NCBI GenBank assembly: GCA_019749805.1
Contig: JAIEPH010000022.1
Location: 1 to 64,000, forward strand
DNA length: 64,000 bases
Source of the DNA: Mycobacteriaceae bacterium
GTDB taxonomy: Bacteria; Actinomycetota; Actinomycetes; Mycobacteriales; Mycobacteriaceae
Reading direction: 5' to 3'
This document shows positions 44,446-53,288 of this stretch, piece by piece. Position numbers and translations under genes: made by a program. Under the pieces are notes generated by a model that had not been told where the DNA came from, did no database searches, and worked only from the letters and a program-made list of their open reading frames with translations. Within the stretch, counting starts at the first letter, position 1. Every line of letters starts with the position of its first letter.

Positions 44446-45813
44446 ATGCCGCTAGCCGAAGGAGACGTTTTCGCCGGGTACACCGTCGTGCGCCAACTGG
44501 GCGCGGGCGGCATGGGCGAGGTGTATCTGGTCCAGCACCCGCGGCTGCCCCGGTGCGACGCTCTGAAAATCTTGCCGGTCGAGCTGACCACCGACCGCGA
44601 ATACCTCGAGCGCTTCAACCGCGAGGCCGACCTGGTTGCGCGACTGTGGCACCCGAACATCGTCGGCGTGCACGACCGCGGCGAGTACAACGGTCAATTC
44701 TGGATCACGATGGACTTTGTCGAGGGCACCGACGCCGCGCGGCTGCTCGCCGAACATCAGGGCGGCGGGCTACCGCCTGCCGACGTCGTGCGGATCGTGT
44801 CGGGCGTCGCCGACGCGCTGGATTACGCGCACCAGCAGCATCTGCTCCATCGCGACGTCAAGCCGTCGAATATCCTTTTGGCACAGTCGAATTCCACCTT
44901 CAGTCGCGCGCTGCTCGCGGACTTCGGCATCGCACGCTCGAACGCGGACACCTCGGATCTGACGGCCACCAACATGACCGTCGGGACCGTGGCCTACGCG
45001 GCGCCCGAGCAGCTCATGGGCGAAGCGCTCGACGGCCGGGCCGACCAGTACGCGCTCGCCGCGACCGCCTTCCACCTTCTGACCGGCCAGCAGTTGTTCC
45101 AGCACGACAACCCGGCCGTCGTCATCAGCAATCACCTCACGGCGAGCCCGCCGTCGATCGGCGACCGCATCCCCGAACTGTCCGGATTGGGCCCCGCCTT
45201 CCAGCGCGCGTTGGCCAAGGCGCCCGGCGACCGCTTCGACTCGTGCAGCGACTTCGCCGAGGCGATGGCTCACGGCCTGTCTGAGGTGGCAGAGCAGATC
45301 GGAGCCACCGATCGGACGATGTCGGCCCCCGCGTCGGGGCGGCGGAACAAGCACATGACGAACGGCGGGTCGAGCCGGGTGCGGCTCGGACTACTGGCAG
45401 TGGGCGTCGCCGCGGTGCTCGGCGGCGCCGCGATCGCGGTGGGGGTGACCATCGCGAATCGGGATGAGCCGGCGCCCCAACGTTCAGCGGCCGGCGGTGA
45501 AGCGTCGACTCCGACGAGCGCCCCGGTCATGCCGGTGGTGCGCATCGGCGCGGACTGCGATCCGCTGGGCTCGGCGGGTGTCGCTACGACCGGCCAGCAG
45601 GCGTACTGCTCGCGACTGCCGGCGACCGGCGACCAGCTATGGTCGATTTACCAAGGCCCCGTGCCGAATCCGACCGTCACTCCCGGTCCGACCGACGAGG
45701 TGTATCCGCCGGGTATCGAGGAACAGGTGCGGGTGTGCGTGGGTCAAACGGGCAAGACCCGGATCGAGTGCCGCAGAGACATCCGCGACGGCAACGTCAC
45801 CGGACCGGCGTAG
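44446..45813 (+). CDS. pknF: PknF-like transmembrane Ser/Thr kinase
   Basis: 455 residues. The start MPLAEGDVFAGYTVVRQLG and segments such as HRDVKPSNIL, DFGIA and ATNMTVGTVAYAAPEQLMG closely follow M. tuberculosis PknF, which regulates transport and septum processes through FHA partners. A membrane helix (LGLLAVGVAAVLGGAAIAVG) is followed by a short outside domain with four cysteines. No FHA/ABC partner gene is adjacent, unlike the M. tuberculosis locus. Start is ATG 44446, not the open frame at 44431. Confidence 0.9.
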   Translation: MPLAEGDVFAGYTVVRQLGAGGMGEVYLVQHPRLPRCDALKILPVELTTDREYLERFNREADLVARLWHPNIVGVHDRGEYNGQFWITMDFVEGTDAARLLAEHQGGGLPPADVVRIVSGVADALDYAHQQHLLHRDVKPSNILLAQSNSTFSRALLADFGIARSNADTSDLTATNMTVGTVAYAAPEQLMGEALDGRADQYALAATAFHLLTGQQLFQHDNPAVVISNHLTASPPSIGDRIPELSGLGPAFQRALAKAPGDRFDSCSDFAEAMAHGLSEVAEQIGATDRTMSAPASGRRNKHMTNGGSSRVRLGLLAVGVAAVLGGAAIAVGVTIANRDEPAPQRSAAGGEASTPTSAPVMPVVRIGADCDPLGSAGVATTGQQAYCSRLPATGDQLWSIYQGPVPNPTVTPGPTDEVYPPGIEEQVRVCVGQTGKTRIECRRDIRDGNVTGPA

Positions 45814-45828
45814 GCGGTTGCTCGCGAG

Positions 45829-46158
45829 TCAGAAGCCGTTGCAGGTGGCTGCGACGCCCAACAGCAGGCCAATGTACTGGTCGGCGCCTGGAATCGTCTG
45901 CAGCCGGGAGAGCATTTGCTGGCGCTCGGTGGGCCCGGAGACGAGGTACTGCTGGAGAATGGCGACGGTCGAGGGCGAGGCGGCCAACTGGTCCGCAGCG
46001 GCTGGGTTCTGAGCCGTGAGCGCCCCTATCACCTGCGGATACGTGCAGGTGGTGTTGAGGAGCGGGCCCAGATCCTGTGCAGACGCGGTTCCTGCACCGG
46101 CGGCCATCGAGAGCAGCAAACCGCCCGAGGCGACGAGTACCTTTGCTTTCAAGCGCAT
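45829..46158 (-). CDS. Hemophore-related secreted protein
   Basis: 109 residues. A signal peptide ending TASAQ is followed by LGPLLNTTCTYPQVIGAL, a helical domain and a C-terminal Cys, the layout of the mycobacterial Rv0203-like hemophore-related family. Those proteins bind heme or relate to heme uptake; binding by this one is not shown by sequence. The two Cys (after residue 36 and near the end) could form a disulfide. Same strand as, and 116 bases downstream of, the TetR gene. Confidence 0.8.
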   Translation of the reverse strand: MRLKAKVLVASGGLLLSMAAGAGTASAQDLGPLLNTTCTYPQVIGALTAQNPAAADQLAASPSTVAILQQYLVSGPTERQQMLSRLQTIPGADQYIGLLLGVAATCNGF

Positions 46159-46274
46159 ACGCCGACGCTAGCACGCATCAGCCCTGCTCACCATGTCACT
46201 TTTCGATCGAGGACGCCTATTCCCCTTGTGGCAGAACATCTCTGAGTAAACAATAAGAAAGCGGAATCGAGCGG

Positions 46275-46910
46275 TCAGAACATCATCCGGCGCAGCGAAC
46301 GTTCGGTCAGCGCATCGGTTTCCTCGTCGATGCCGACGTGGATGAGATCGCTGCCGATCGTGAGCAGCGAAATGCCATGCAGCAGCGACCAAATGGGGCC
46401 TGCGGTCGCGTGCGGATCGCCGGCGGGCAGCCGTCCGGCCTGCTGGCACCGCACGATGGTGTCGAGTAGATCGTCGAAGGCGCGTATCCCGGCGGCGACC
46501 ACCTCGGGGCTCTCGGCCTTGTCGAGTTCGGCGCCGAACATCACCTGGTAGTAGTCGGGATGGGTGACGGCCCATCGCACGTACTCCCTGCCCATCGCGA
46601 GTGCTTGCTCGGCGAGGTCGTCGTTGGCCGCGAGGGTGGCATCCAATGCCTCGTGCAGTTGGACGAATCCTTGCGTGGCCACGGCGGCCAGCAACTGTGC
46701 CTTGTCGGCGAAGTGTCGATAGGGCGCGGCAGCGCTGACGCCTGCGCGCCGGGCGACCTCGCGCAGCGTGAAACCCTTCGGTCCCTTCTCCTGAACCAAC
46801 TGCAATGCCGCATCGGTCAGTGCGCGTTTGAGATCTCCGTGGTGGTAGGCGCCCCGCTTGGCGAGCGGGGCTGACTTTTCGGGATGGGGAATTTCCACTG
46901 GACGTGGCAT
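46275..46910 (-). CDS. TetR-family transcriptional repressor
   Basis: 211 residues. The helix-turn-helix spans FTLREVARRAGVSAAAPYRHFADKAQLL split across two helices near 45-65, and the C-terminal ligand domain is of WHG type (ALAMGREYVRWAVTHPDYYQVMF region). It is divergent from the gene at 46972, sharing a 60-base gap that holds inverted repeats, so it probably represses itself and that gene. Confidence 0.9.
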   Translation of the reverse strand: MPRPVEIPHPEKSAPLAKRGAYHHGDLKRALTDAALQLVQEKGPKGFTLREVARRAGVSAAAPYRHFADKAQLLAAVATQGFVQLHEALDATLAANDDLAEQALAMGREYVRWAVTHPDYYQVMFGAELDKAESPEVVAAGIRAFDDLLDTIVRCQQAGRLPAGDPHATAGPIWSLLHGISLLTIGSDLIHVGIDEETDALTERSLRRMMF

Positions 46911-46911
46911 G

Positions 46912-46940
46912 TTTACAACGCTAACATCTACAAATGTAAA
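46912..46940. promoter_or_regulatory. Candidate TetR operator
   Basis: TTTACA (46912-46917) and TGTAAA (46935-46940) are inverted half-sites, with a second nested pair ACAT/ATGT (46924-46927 and 46934-46937). They lie in the gap between the divergent TetR and 46972 genes. Confidence 0.4.
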
Positions 46941-46971
46941 TCGCGTTCACATTCGACGAGAGGGGCAGAAC

Positions 46972-47898
46972 GTGACCGCCGCCCAAGAAGCCTCGCAGAT
47001 GGTCGCCGAGGTGCGCGACGATCCCGCGGCGCGCATTCGGTTGGCCGGCGACACGTACGCGCTTCGCGGTGTACGGCGGCCCTTCCGCGCGTACCGGCGC
47101 GCGGTGGTGGCGTTCATGCGCTGGCAGCGGTCGCGGGGTGTCCTCAATGCATTGGACGCCGGGGCGCCGGGCAGCCCATGGTGGCGTGCGGTCAACGAGG
47201 ATCTGCTGCGCGACGCCCTCGAGGCGAAGCTGCTGGTCGAGCGTGAGGACGTAGTGGCGTCGCGACCGACGGTTCAGCACTGGGTGGACTTCTTTCGCGC
47301 GCCGTCGGCACGGTCCTGGTACCTGGCCCACAACGCGAGCATCGTGGCCGGTTATCTCGCGCACGCGGAGCTGGCCGAGCGGGAAGGTCTGGCCGAGCGG
47401 TTCTTCATGAATGTGGTTCTGGTGCGGGTGCTGTATGCGCATGCTTTGGTGTTCGACGCGAACCTCGCGCTGGGTCGCTTCGCGCTCGTGGCGACGCTCG
47501 TCGGCCATCCGCGGGCGCGCGGACCGCAGGCGCTGCTGTCGATGAAAGACGTTCTGCCCTTGAGCTATCCGATCGAGAACGTGACGATCGAAGAGATCGT
47601 CGACAGCGAGAACAGAGTGTTTCGGATGGTCGACGTCGGGGTTATCGCGCCGCGGGCCGAGGCGCTGTATGCGATGTCGGCGCGCGTGCTGGGTGAGTCA
47701 CGTCTGCAATGGCTGGTCGACAACGGCGGACCCGCGTACGCGTGGCCGGTCGAGCACCGGCATGTGTGGCGGCCCGTCCGGACACCGTGGCCGCACCGAG
47801 TGGTGGACTTTGTGACCCGCCCGCGCGGGGCGGCTCTCACGGGCCAAGGTGCGGTCCGCTTGGCAACATCCCACATACCTCCAAGACCCGCGCGCTGA
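46972..47898 (+). CDS. Conserved protein divergent from TetR, function unknown
   Basis: 308 residues from GTG 46972 (GAGAGGGGCAG upstream). It is soluble or membrane-associated, rich in Arg and Ala, with short hydrophobic stretches such as FALVATLVG and conserved-looking His/Asp residues (VQHWVDFF, AHNASIVAGYLAHAELAE). No known domain could be assigned. Its place opposite the TetR repressor suggests it is the regulated target. Confidence 0.7.
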   Translation: MTAAQEASQMVAEVRDDPAARIRLAGDTYALRGVRRPFRAYRRAVVAFMRWQRSRGVLNALDAGAPGSPWWRAVNEDLLRDALEAKLLVEREDVVASRPTVQHWVDFFRAPSARSWYLAHNASIVAGYLAHAELAEREGLAERFFMNVVLVRVLYAHALVFDANLALGRFALVATLVGHPRARGPQALLSMKDVLPLSYPIENVTIEEIVDSENRVFRMVDVGVIAPRAEALYAMSARVLGESRLQWLVDNGGPAYAWPVEHRHVWRPVRTPWPHRVVDFVTRPRGAALTGQGAVRLATSHIPPRPAR

Positions 47899-47976
47899 GT
47901 GCCGCCTCGAGTCGCGTGCGGAGTCGCGGGCGGCCGTTCCCCCGCGCGCCTGACTTTCGAGATCTAAGGTGCGGCC

Positions 47977-49227
47977 ATGAAGGCAACGGTTCGGGTCGCG
48001 TCACTGGCGATGTGCCTGGGCCTCGTCGTCGGCGCCTGCTCGTCGTCCGAGTCGACGACCGCATCCGAGACGGCCACGACGGCCACGGCGGCGAACCCGG
48101 CGCTCAAGCAGATCGATCCCGCGGCGTTTCAAGCGGCCGTCGAGAAGGCGGCCAAGGACCTTTACGTGCCGGGCGCGATGGTGGTTCTGCGGACCCCGCA
48201 GGGGGAATATCGAGCGGCGGTCGGCACGACCGAGCTCGGCGCGCAGCGGCCGCCTGCCGGGGGTACGCATTTCCGGATCGCGTCGAACACCAAGACGCTG
48301 ACCGCTGCGCTCATCGTGCTGCTCGCGCAGGACGGCAAGCTGAAATTCACTGATCCGGTGTCGAACTACGTTCCGGACGTGCCCGAGGGCGATAAGACCA
48401 CGATCGCCGATCTGCTGAAGATGCGCAGCGGCCTCTACAACTACACGGAATCACCCGAGCTCGCCGAATCCCTCGAGTCGAATCCGGTGAAGGCCTGGAC
48501 GCCCCAAGAGGCGCTGGCGATCGCGTTCGCCCATCCCCGGGAGTTCGCTCCGGGCGCGGAGTACATGTACGACAATACCAACTACGCGGTACTGGGTGTC
48601 ATCGCCGAGAAGGTCGGTGGGCGTCCGCTTGCCGAGCAATTCAAGGAACGCCTGTTCGGTCCGGTCGGCATCAGCCAGACGTCGCTTCCGGCGATCGACG
48701 ATACGTCGATTCCGGCGCCCTACTCACACGGCTACATGTACGGCGAGAGCAAGTACGCGTTGGCCGACATCCCGTACCCGACAGAGATGCAAGCCGAAAT
48801 GCGTTCCGGTGCACTCAAACCGATCGACTACACGTATCAGAACCCGTCGTACGCCACCGCGGCGGGCGGAGGCATCTCCACAGCCGACGACCTGGCTACG
48901 TGGATCAAGGCGCTGGTATCGGGCGAGGTGTTCAACGCCGACTATCAGCAGCAGTGGTTGGACAGCCTGCAAATCGAGGATCCGGATTCACCCGGCGGCC
49001 AGATGTACGGATACGGAATCTCGTATCAGCGTTACAGTCCGACCGCGCAGATGTACTACCACGGTGGCGAGCTGCCGGGCTTCAACTCGTTCATGGGCCA
49101 TGATCCGGGCAACGATGTGACGCTGGTCATTTGGACGAACCTCACGTTGTCACCCGATGGCGCTACGACCGCCAACGCGTTGCTGCCGAAGGTCCTCAAC
49201 GAGGTCTACACCGGGATGAACTACTAG
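47977..49227 (+). CDS. Serine hydrolase lipoprotein (beta-lactamase/D-Ala-D-Ala carboxypeptidase-like)
   Basis: 416 residues. Signal with lipobox VVGAC. Motifs: SNTK (SxxK) near 106, YDNTNYA (YxN) near 207 and HGGELPG in the KTG position. This class includes mycobacterial LpqF-like esterases and class C beta-lactamase relatives that act outside the membrane; the substrate is not known. It is a different paralogue from the hydrolase at 15820. Neighbours on both sides are unrelated regulators. Confidence 0.9.
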   Translation: MKATVRVASLAMCLGLVVGACSSSESTTASETATTATAANPALKQIDPAAFQAAVEKAAKDLYVPGAMVVLRTPQGEYRAAVGTTELGAQRPPAGGTHFRIASNTKTLTAALIVLLAQDGKLKFTDPVSNYVPDVPEGDKTTIADLLKMRSGLYNYTESPELAESLESNPVKAWTPQEALAIAFAHPREFAPGAEYMYDNTNYAVLGVIAEKVGGRPLAEQFKERLFGPVGISQTSLPAIDDTSIPAPYSHGYMYGESKYALADIPYPTEMQAEMRSGALKPIDYTYQNPSYATAAGGGISTADDLATWIKALVSGEVFNADYQQQWLDSLQIEDPDSPGGQMYGYGISYQRYSPTAQMYYHGGELPGFNSFMGHDPGNDVTLVIWTNLTLSPDGATTANALLPKVLNEVYTGMNY

Positions 49228-49242
49228 TCGCGCGAAACTAGG

Positions 49243-49914
49243 TCAGGACGCGGCGGTCGGCCGCTTGCGCTCCGGGCGGATGCCGACCGGCTGCAGCGCC
49301 TCCATGACCTGCGTCAGCCGCGGGTAGACGATCGCAGGGCCCAACCATCGAGAGATGAAGCGGCGCATGGCGAAACCGTCACGCGCGGGCTCGCCGGGGT
49401 CGACGAGTATCGAGTGGAACGTACGCAGCCCCAACTCGGCGAGCTCGTCGAGCGCCGCCTCGTCGTAGCCGTGCTTCTCCCAGTCGACGTCGCAACGGTG
49501 CAGCATCGAGCGGCTGAAAGCTCTGGAGGTGTCGGACGTGAGCGAGACGGCCGCGCCGCTTTTATTGCCTTTCCTGAGCAGATTGGCGAAGTGAGCATCT
49601 TCGGCGAGTCTCTCGACGGCGAAGGCGATGCCTTCGACCATCGCCGCGGCGGGTTCGGTCAACCCCCTGGTGTGCTCGGCAAGTTGGTCGAGAAAGCCGT
49701 CGGCCGTGCGCATTCCGCTCGCCAGCAGCAGCTCTTCGGTGCCCGGAAAATAGCGGTAGACGGTCTGCCGGGTGACACCGAGGGTGCGCGCGACGTCGGC
49801 GATGCGCACCGCGGACCCCCGCTCGGCGATGATGGCGTCGGCCACGTCGAGGATGCGGTCGATCGCCTCTTCGTCCGTCGCCGGAGGATCGCCGGACCAG
49901 CCGCGGTTAGCCAT
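49243..49914 (-). CDS. TetR-family regulator, co-transcribed with a P450
   Basis: 223 residues. Helix-turn-helix VRIADVARTLGVTRQTVYRYFPG near 40-60 (split as VRIADVARTLG and TRQTVYRYF), followed by a ligand-binding domain. Start ATG 49914 overlaps the end of the P450 gene by 8 bases, so the two form an operon; the regulator likely controls it through the inverted repeat at 51178-51239. Confidence 0.92.
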   Translation of the reverse strand: MANRGWSGDPPATDEEAIDRILDVADAIIAERGSAVRIADVARTLGVTRQTVYRYFPGTEELLLASGMRTADGFLDQLAEHTRGLTEPAAAMVEGIAFAVERLAEDAHFANLLRKGNKSGAAVSLTSDTSRAFSRSMLHRCDVDWEKHGYDEAALDELAELGLRTFHSILVDPGEPARDGFAMRRFISRWLGPAIVYPRLTQVMEALQPVGIRPERKRPTAAS

Positions 49915-51136
49915 GGCAGAACTCGATCGGCAGCGTCGTCGGCCCGCTCAACTCCATCATCGGCTTCCACGGCGCCGGTCCGCCGCGCGTCGGCTTGGTC
50001 ATTCGGCGGGTCACGATTCGGAGGGCCTCGGCAAGCTCGAGGCGGGCCAGATTCGCACCCAGGCAGTAGTGGACGCCGCCGCCGAAGCTCAGCACCGCGG
50101 GCGCGTCGGTCCGACTGATGTCGAAGCGGTCGGGGTCGTGGCAAATGGCCGGATCCCGATTGGCCGCATAGGTATTGACGAGCACCAGCGTTCCGGCAGG
50201 GAACACGTGGCCAACCAACTCGGTATCTTCCGTGACGAGGCGAAGTGTGCCCGACGCGATCGGTGAATGGCGCATGGTCTCCTCGACGGCGCCCGCCGCC
50301 AGTTCGGGGTGCTCGGCCAGCAGCGCCCACTGGTCGGGATGATCGACGAGCACGTCGATCGATGCGGCCAACTGATTTCGGGTGGTGTCGGTCCCCGCAA
50401 GCAGCAGGCCGCCGGCCAGCATCCGCAGTTCGGCGGCGTTGAGCCGATCGCCTTCGTCCTCGGCGCGGATCAGATCGGACAGCAGATCGTCGGTCGGGTT
50501 GTGGCGCCGCCGCGCGACCATCTCGTCGACGTAGTCGTCGAGTTCACCCCACGCGTGCATCACGAATTCCTGATCGATGCCGTCGGGACTGAAGGTGAAG
50601 GCGGTGAAGATGTCGTCGGCCCACAGCGAGAACTGCTCCCAGTCCTCGCGCGGGGCGCCGAGCAGGGCGCAGATGATCGGCACGGGGTACGGCCGGGCGA
50701 TATCGGTGACGATGTCGCAATGCCCTTCGGCGGCAACATGATCGATCAGGTCGTTGATCACCTCGACGATGGTGTCGTGCAGCCGTGCGCTGGCCTTGGG
50801 TGTGAACGCCTTGGACACCAGGCTGCGCAGTCGGCGGTGCGGCTCGCCATCGAGGCCGAGGAGGCTGTTGACGATCTTGTCCCACAACGGTCCCGACGTG
50901 ATGCCCTGCACCATCAGGTTCATGCCTGGTGGGATCGTGAAGCGCGGGTCACGCAACACCGTCCGCACCAGTTCGTGAGAGAGGATCTCGGGCCCGAACG
51001 GTCCGATCGCGATCGGTGCCAGTTCTTGCGCCGCGCGAATTCGGGGGAACACCTGGGCGGGAGTTTCGTCGACGTCGTAGGCCAGTGACGGCAAACCGGC
51101 CTCGAAAACGTTGGAGGAAAGCACGTCGACGGTCAT
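49907..51136 (-). CDS. Cytochrome P450
   Basis: 409 residues, typical bacterial P450. I helix LLAGTDTTRNQ, K helix ETMRHSP, heme loop FGGGVHYCLGANLAR with the axial Cys near residue 350. Soluble, needs an external ferredoxin and reductase; none is adjacent, though a ferredoxin/reductase pair is coded at 54-56 kb. It is the first gene of an operon with TetR. Substrate unknown. Confidence 0.93.
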   Translation of the reverse strand: MTVDVLSSNVFEAGLPSLAYDVDETPAQVFPRIRAAQELAPIAIGPFGPEILSHELVRTVLRDPRFTIPPGMNLMVQGITSGPLWDKIVNSLLGLDGEPHRRLRSLVSKAFTPKASARLHDTIVEVINDLIDHVAAEGHCDIVTDIARPYPVPIICALLGAPREDWEQFSLWADDIFTAFTFSPDGIDQEFVMHAWGELDDYVDEMVARRRHNPTDDLLSDLIRAEDEGDRLNAAELRMLAGGLLLAGTDTTRNQLAASIDVLVDHPDQWALLAEHPELAAGAVEETMRHSPIASGTLRLVTEDTELVGHVFPAGTLVLVNTYAANRDPAICHDPDRFDISRTDAPAVLSFGGGVHYCLGANLARLELAEALRIVTRRMTKPTRGGPAPWKPMMELSGPTTLPIEFCHG

Positions 51137-51177
51137 GAGGCCACCTGTCCGGGGCTGAGACGACAGAATTCACTGAA

Positions 51178-51239
51178 TGTATGACTGGGCTAGATGAAAG
51201 TCAACGATTTCAGCAGGGTAGGACCCGTTCAGTCATACA
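51178..51239. promoter_or_regulatory. Candidate operator for the P450-TetR operon
   Basis: TGTATGACTG (51178-51187) recurs as exact reverse complement CAGTCATACA (51230-51239), 42 bases apart, upstream of the P450 start at 51136. The repeat could be bound by the TetR protein of the operon. Confidence 0.45.
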
Positions 51240-51266
51240 AATTTGATGGAACGTCTCGTGGTTGGC

Positions 51267-51698
51267 TCAGCAGGGCGTTTCAATCGTGAACGGCATTTCC
51301 GTGGTGCTCCCTGGCTCGGCCGGATACGCGACGACGGCAGTGCCGGTGATCTTGTAGGTGTTGCCGTTGACGACCGAGGCTTGTGCGGCGCCGACGTCGC
51401 CTCCCGAGATGCCGTTGAGGCCGTCGATGTTCTCGATGCTGACGGTTCGCACGATCGGTTCCGCAGCACCGAGCTGCAGGTAGGCCCTGGCGCGGCCGTG
51501 CTCAGTCGTCGCGTCGATCGACAGCGCCCATTGAACTTGAGTGCATTCAGTTGATTTCGTGGATTGCGAGCTAGCCCCCAAGGTGACCTTGCCGGATCGC
51601 TGGGATGCCTCCGAAGGTGCGGGCCCCGTCAAGCCGCATCCTGACGTCAACGCTGCGGCAACGACCACGGCCGTCAGCCCGAATCGGCGACTCTGCAT
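51267..51698 (-). CDS. LpqH-type 19 kDa lipoprotein antigen family protein
   Basis: 143 residues. Lipobox LTSGC after the signal; the mature part has the 19 kDa antigen pattern with IENIDGLNGISGGDVG and ends FTIETPC. An internal Cys (ECTQVQW) and the terminal Cys would form the typical disulfide. Function of the family is surface exposure and immune stimulation in M. tuberculosis; the cellular role is unknown. Monocistronic as far as visible. Confidence 0.88.
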   Translation of the reverse strand: MQSRRFGLTAVVVAAALTSGCGLTGPAPSEASQRSGKVTLGASSQSTKSTECTQVQWALSIDATTEHGRARAYLQLGAAEPIVRTVSIENIDGLNGISGGDVGAAQASVVNGNTYKITGTAVVAYPAEPGSTTEMPFTIETPC

Positions 51699-51798
51699 CG
51701 ATTACCTCCCCTTGGCGTGGGACAACGCGAAACCAGACGTGGGCAACCGCTCGTCGGTGTAGTCCGCGGATCTAGCGGCCGGCGTTTACGCTGGCGCC

Positions 51799-52467
51799 AT
51801 GGCTGACCATGACCACGATCACGCTGCCTCGCGCCGTGAGATCACCGACGCCCTGATCGCTGCGCTCGACCGCCGACACGAGGTGCTCGATGTGATCGTC
51901 GATGCCGACAACCGCGGCGCGGCCGTCGAAGCGATTGCCGCACTGCTCGGCACCACGCAGCTGGGCGCCGAAGCGGTGGTGGGGATGCCGATGTATCGGC
52001 TGACCAAAGACTCGCGGCGCAAGATCGCTGCCGAACTCGAGGACCTGAACAGCCGGCTGACCTTCACCCTGATGGAACGGCCCGAGAGTTCGGGAGAGCA
52101 TCTCGAGCTGCGGGCGTTCTCCGGCGAGACCGACCGAGACCTCTTCGGAGTCCGGACAGCCGACATGGGCGCCGCAGGTGACGGCTCCGGCGGGGCTGCG
52201 GGCCCTCTCGACGACGAGATCGGCTCGGCGCTTGGACGGATCAATGCCGAAGATGCGGTGTGGCTGGTCGCCGAAATCGGAACGCAGACAGTCGGAATGG
52301 TGTTCGGCGAGCTGCTCGGCGGTGAGGTGAACGTCCGGATCTGGATCCACCCCGACCACCGGAAGCACGGCTACGGCACCGCGGCCCTGCGCAAAGCGCG
52401 TTCGGAGATGGCGCGGTATTTCCCCGCGGTGCCGATGGTGGTCCGCGCTCCCGGCGCTCCCGGCTGA
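51799..52467 (+). CDS. GNAT acetyltransferase with N-terminal helical region
   Basis: 222 residues. The C-terminal part has GNAT features: VWLVAEIGTQTVGMVFGELL and the acetyl-CoA loop HPDHRKHGYGTAALRKA. The N-terminal 100 residues form a helical segment (ALIAALDRRHEVLDVIVDAD, KDSRRKIAAELEDLNSRL) resembling the coiled-coil end of gyrase A-type proteins. His-rich start HDHDH might bind metal. Substrate unknown. Confidence 0.8.
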   Translation: MADHDHDHAASRREITDALIAALDRRHEVLDVIVDADNRGAAVEAIAALLGTTQLGAEAVVGMPMYRLTKDSRRKIAAELEDLNSRLTFTLMERPESSGEHLELRAFSGETDRDLFGVRTADMGAAGDGSGGAAGPLDDEIGSALGRINAEDAVWLVAEIGTQTVGMVFGELLGGEVNVRIWIHPDHRKHGYGTAALRKARSEMARYFPAVPMVVRAPGAPG

Positions 52468-52503
52468 CGGATGGAGCGAATACTGCGAGATGAGGCGGGA
52501 GGG

Positions 52504-52947
52504 CTACACCGCGGATCGAACGTGCTGGTGGCACCGCGCCGTGCGGGTCAGGCGCTCAAGGGCTGACGTGAGGTCGTCGACGAGCGGCAGTTCACCGGCG
52601 GGGTCACAGATGGAGAGCAGGCGTCGCACCGGGTGGCTGCCGACGAGGATCCAGTCGACGTCGTTTCGGGCGCAGTGGACGCTGATGTAGTAGATCGCGG
52701 TGAAAGCCTGGGTGCCCGCGAAGTCGACCGCCCGAAGGTCGAGCACCAGTTGGCGCGAAATCCCGGTGTGCTGTTCGACGAAGCGACCGAGTTCGCGTCC
52801 GTTACAGGCGTCGATTTCGCCGATCACCGCGATGGCCAGGCGCGACGCGGCGAGCCGTCGCACTTCGAACGTCGCTCTGCCGCATTGTCGGTGCTCGTCT
52901 AGCGAAGCAGGACCCGGCCGACCGATACGAACGGTCCCATCCCTCAT
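52504..52947 (-). CDS. STAS-domain anti-sigma factor antagonist-like protein
   Basis: 147 residues with one STAS domain (LAIAVIGEIDACNGREL, LVLDLRAVDFAGTQAF). In classical antagonists the phosphorylated serine follows Asp in DSSG; here this reads FAGTQAF, so the phospho-acceptor would be Thr or absent. Such proteins bind anti-sigma kinases in partner switching; no partner is adjacent. ATG 52947 is preferred; the frame continues 60 codons upstream without support. Confidence 0.8.
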   Translation of the reverse strand: MRDGTVRIGRPGPASLDEHRQCGRATFEVRRLAASRLAIAVIGEIDACNGRELGRFVEQHTGISRQLVLDLRAVDFAGTQAFTAIYYISVHCARNDVDWILVGSHPVRRLLSICDPAGELPLVDDLTSALERLTRTARCHQHVRSAV

Positions 52948-53288
52948 TACACAACCCCAAGATCGTCTTTGTAGAGGTGTCGCCGGAGAACGTCCCGGAG
53001 TGAGTCCAGTACGCGGCACCAGTGCGGCGCTGCCGGCGGGCTGGGAGCTCAACCAAAGTTGAGAATAGTACGGATTGCGTCGCGGGTCTGCGCTTTTCAC
53101 AAGACTCTCAGATATGGCTTCTTGCAATGCTTTTGGTCAGCTGAACTAACTGTCATCGTGCCTGCGCATCAAAAACTTCGCTGAGGTGCGACGAAATCCG
53201 TTGCACATATGTGCAGGCGCAAGCTGATCACCAGCTCTAATCGGGTTTCGCCGCTGCACATCACTTTGCTGCTCGACGCTTGCGATGA
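52948..53288. other. Intergenic region upstream of the STAS gene
   Basis: 341 bases. Apart from a long unsupported frame extension of the STAS gene, nothing recognisable was found. The right part precedes the stop of the minus-strand FAD monooxygenase. Confidence 0.45.
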
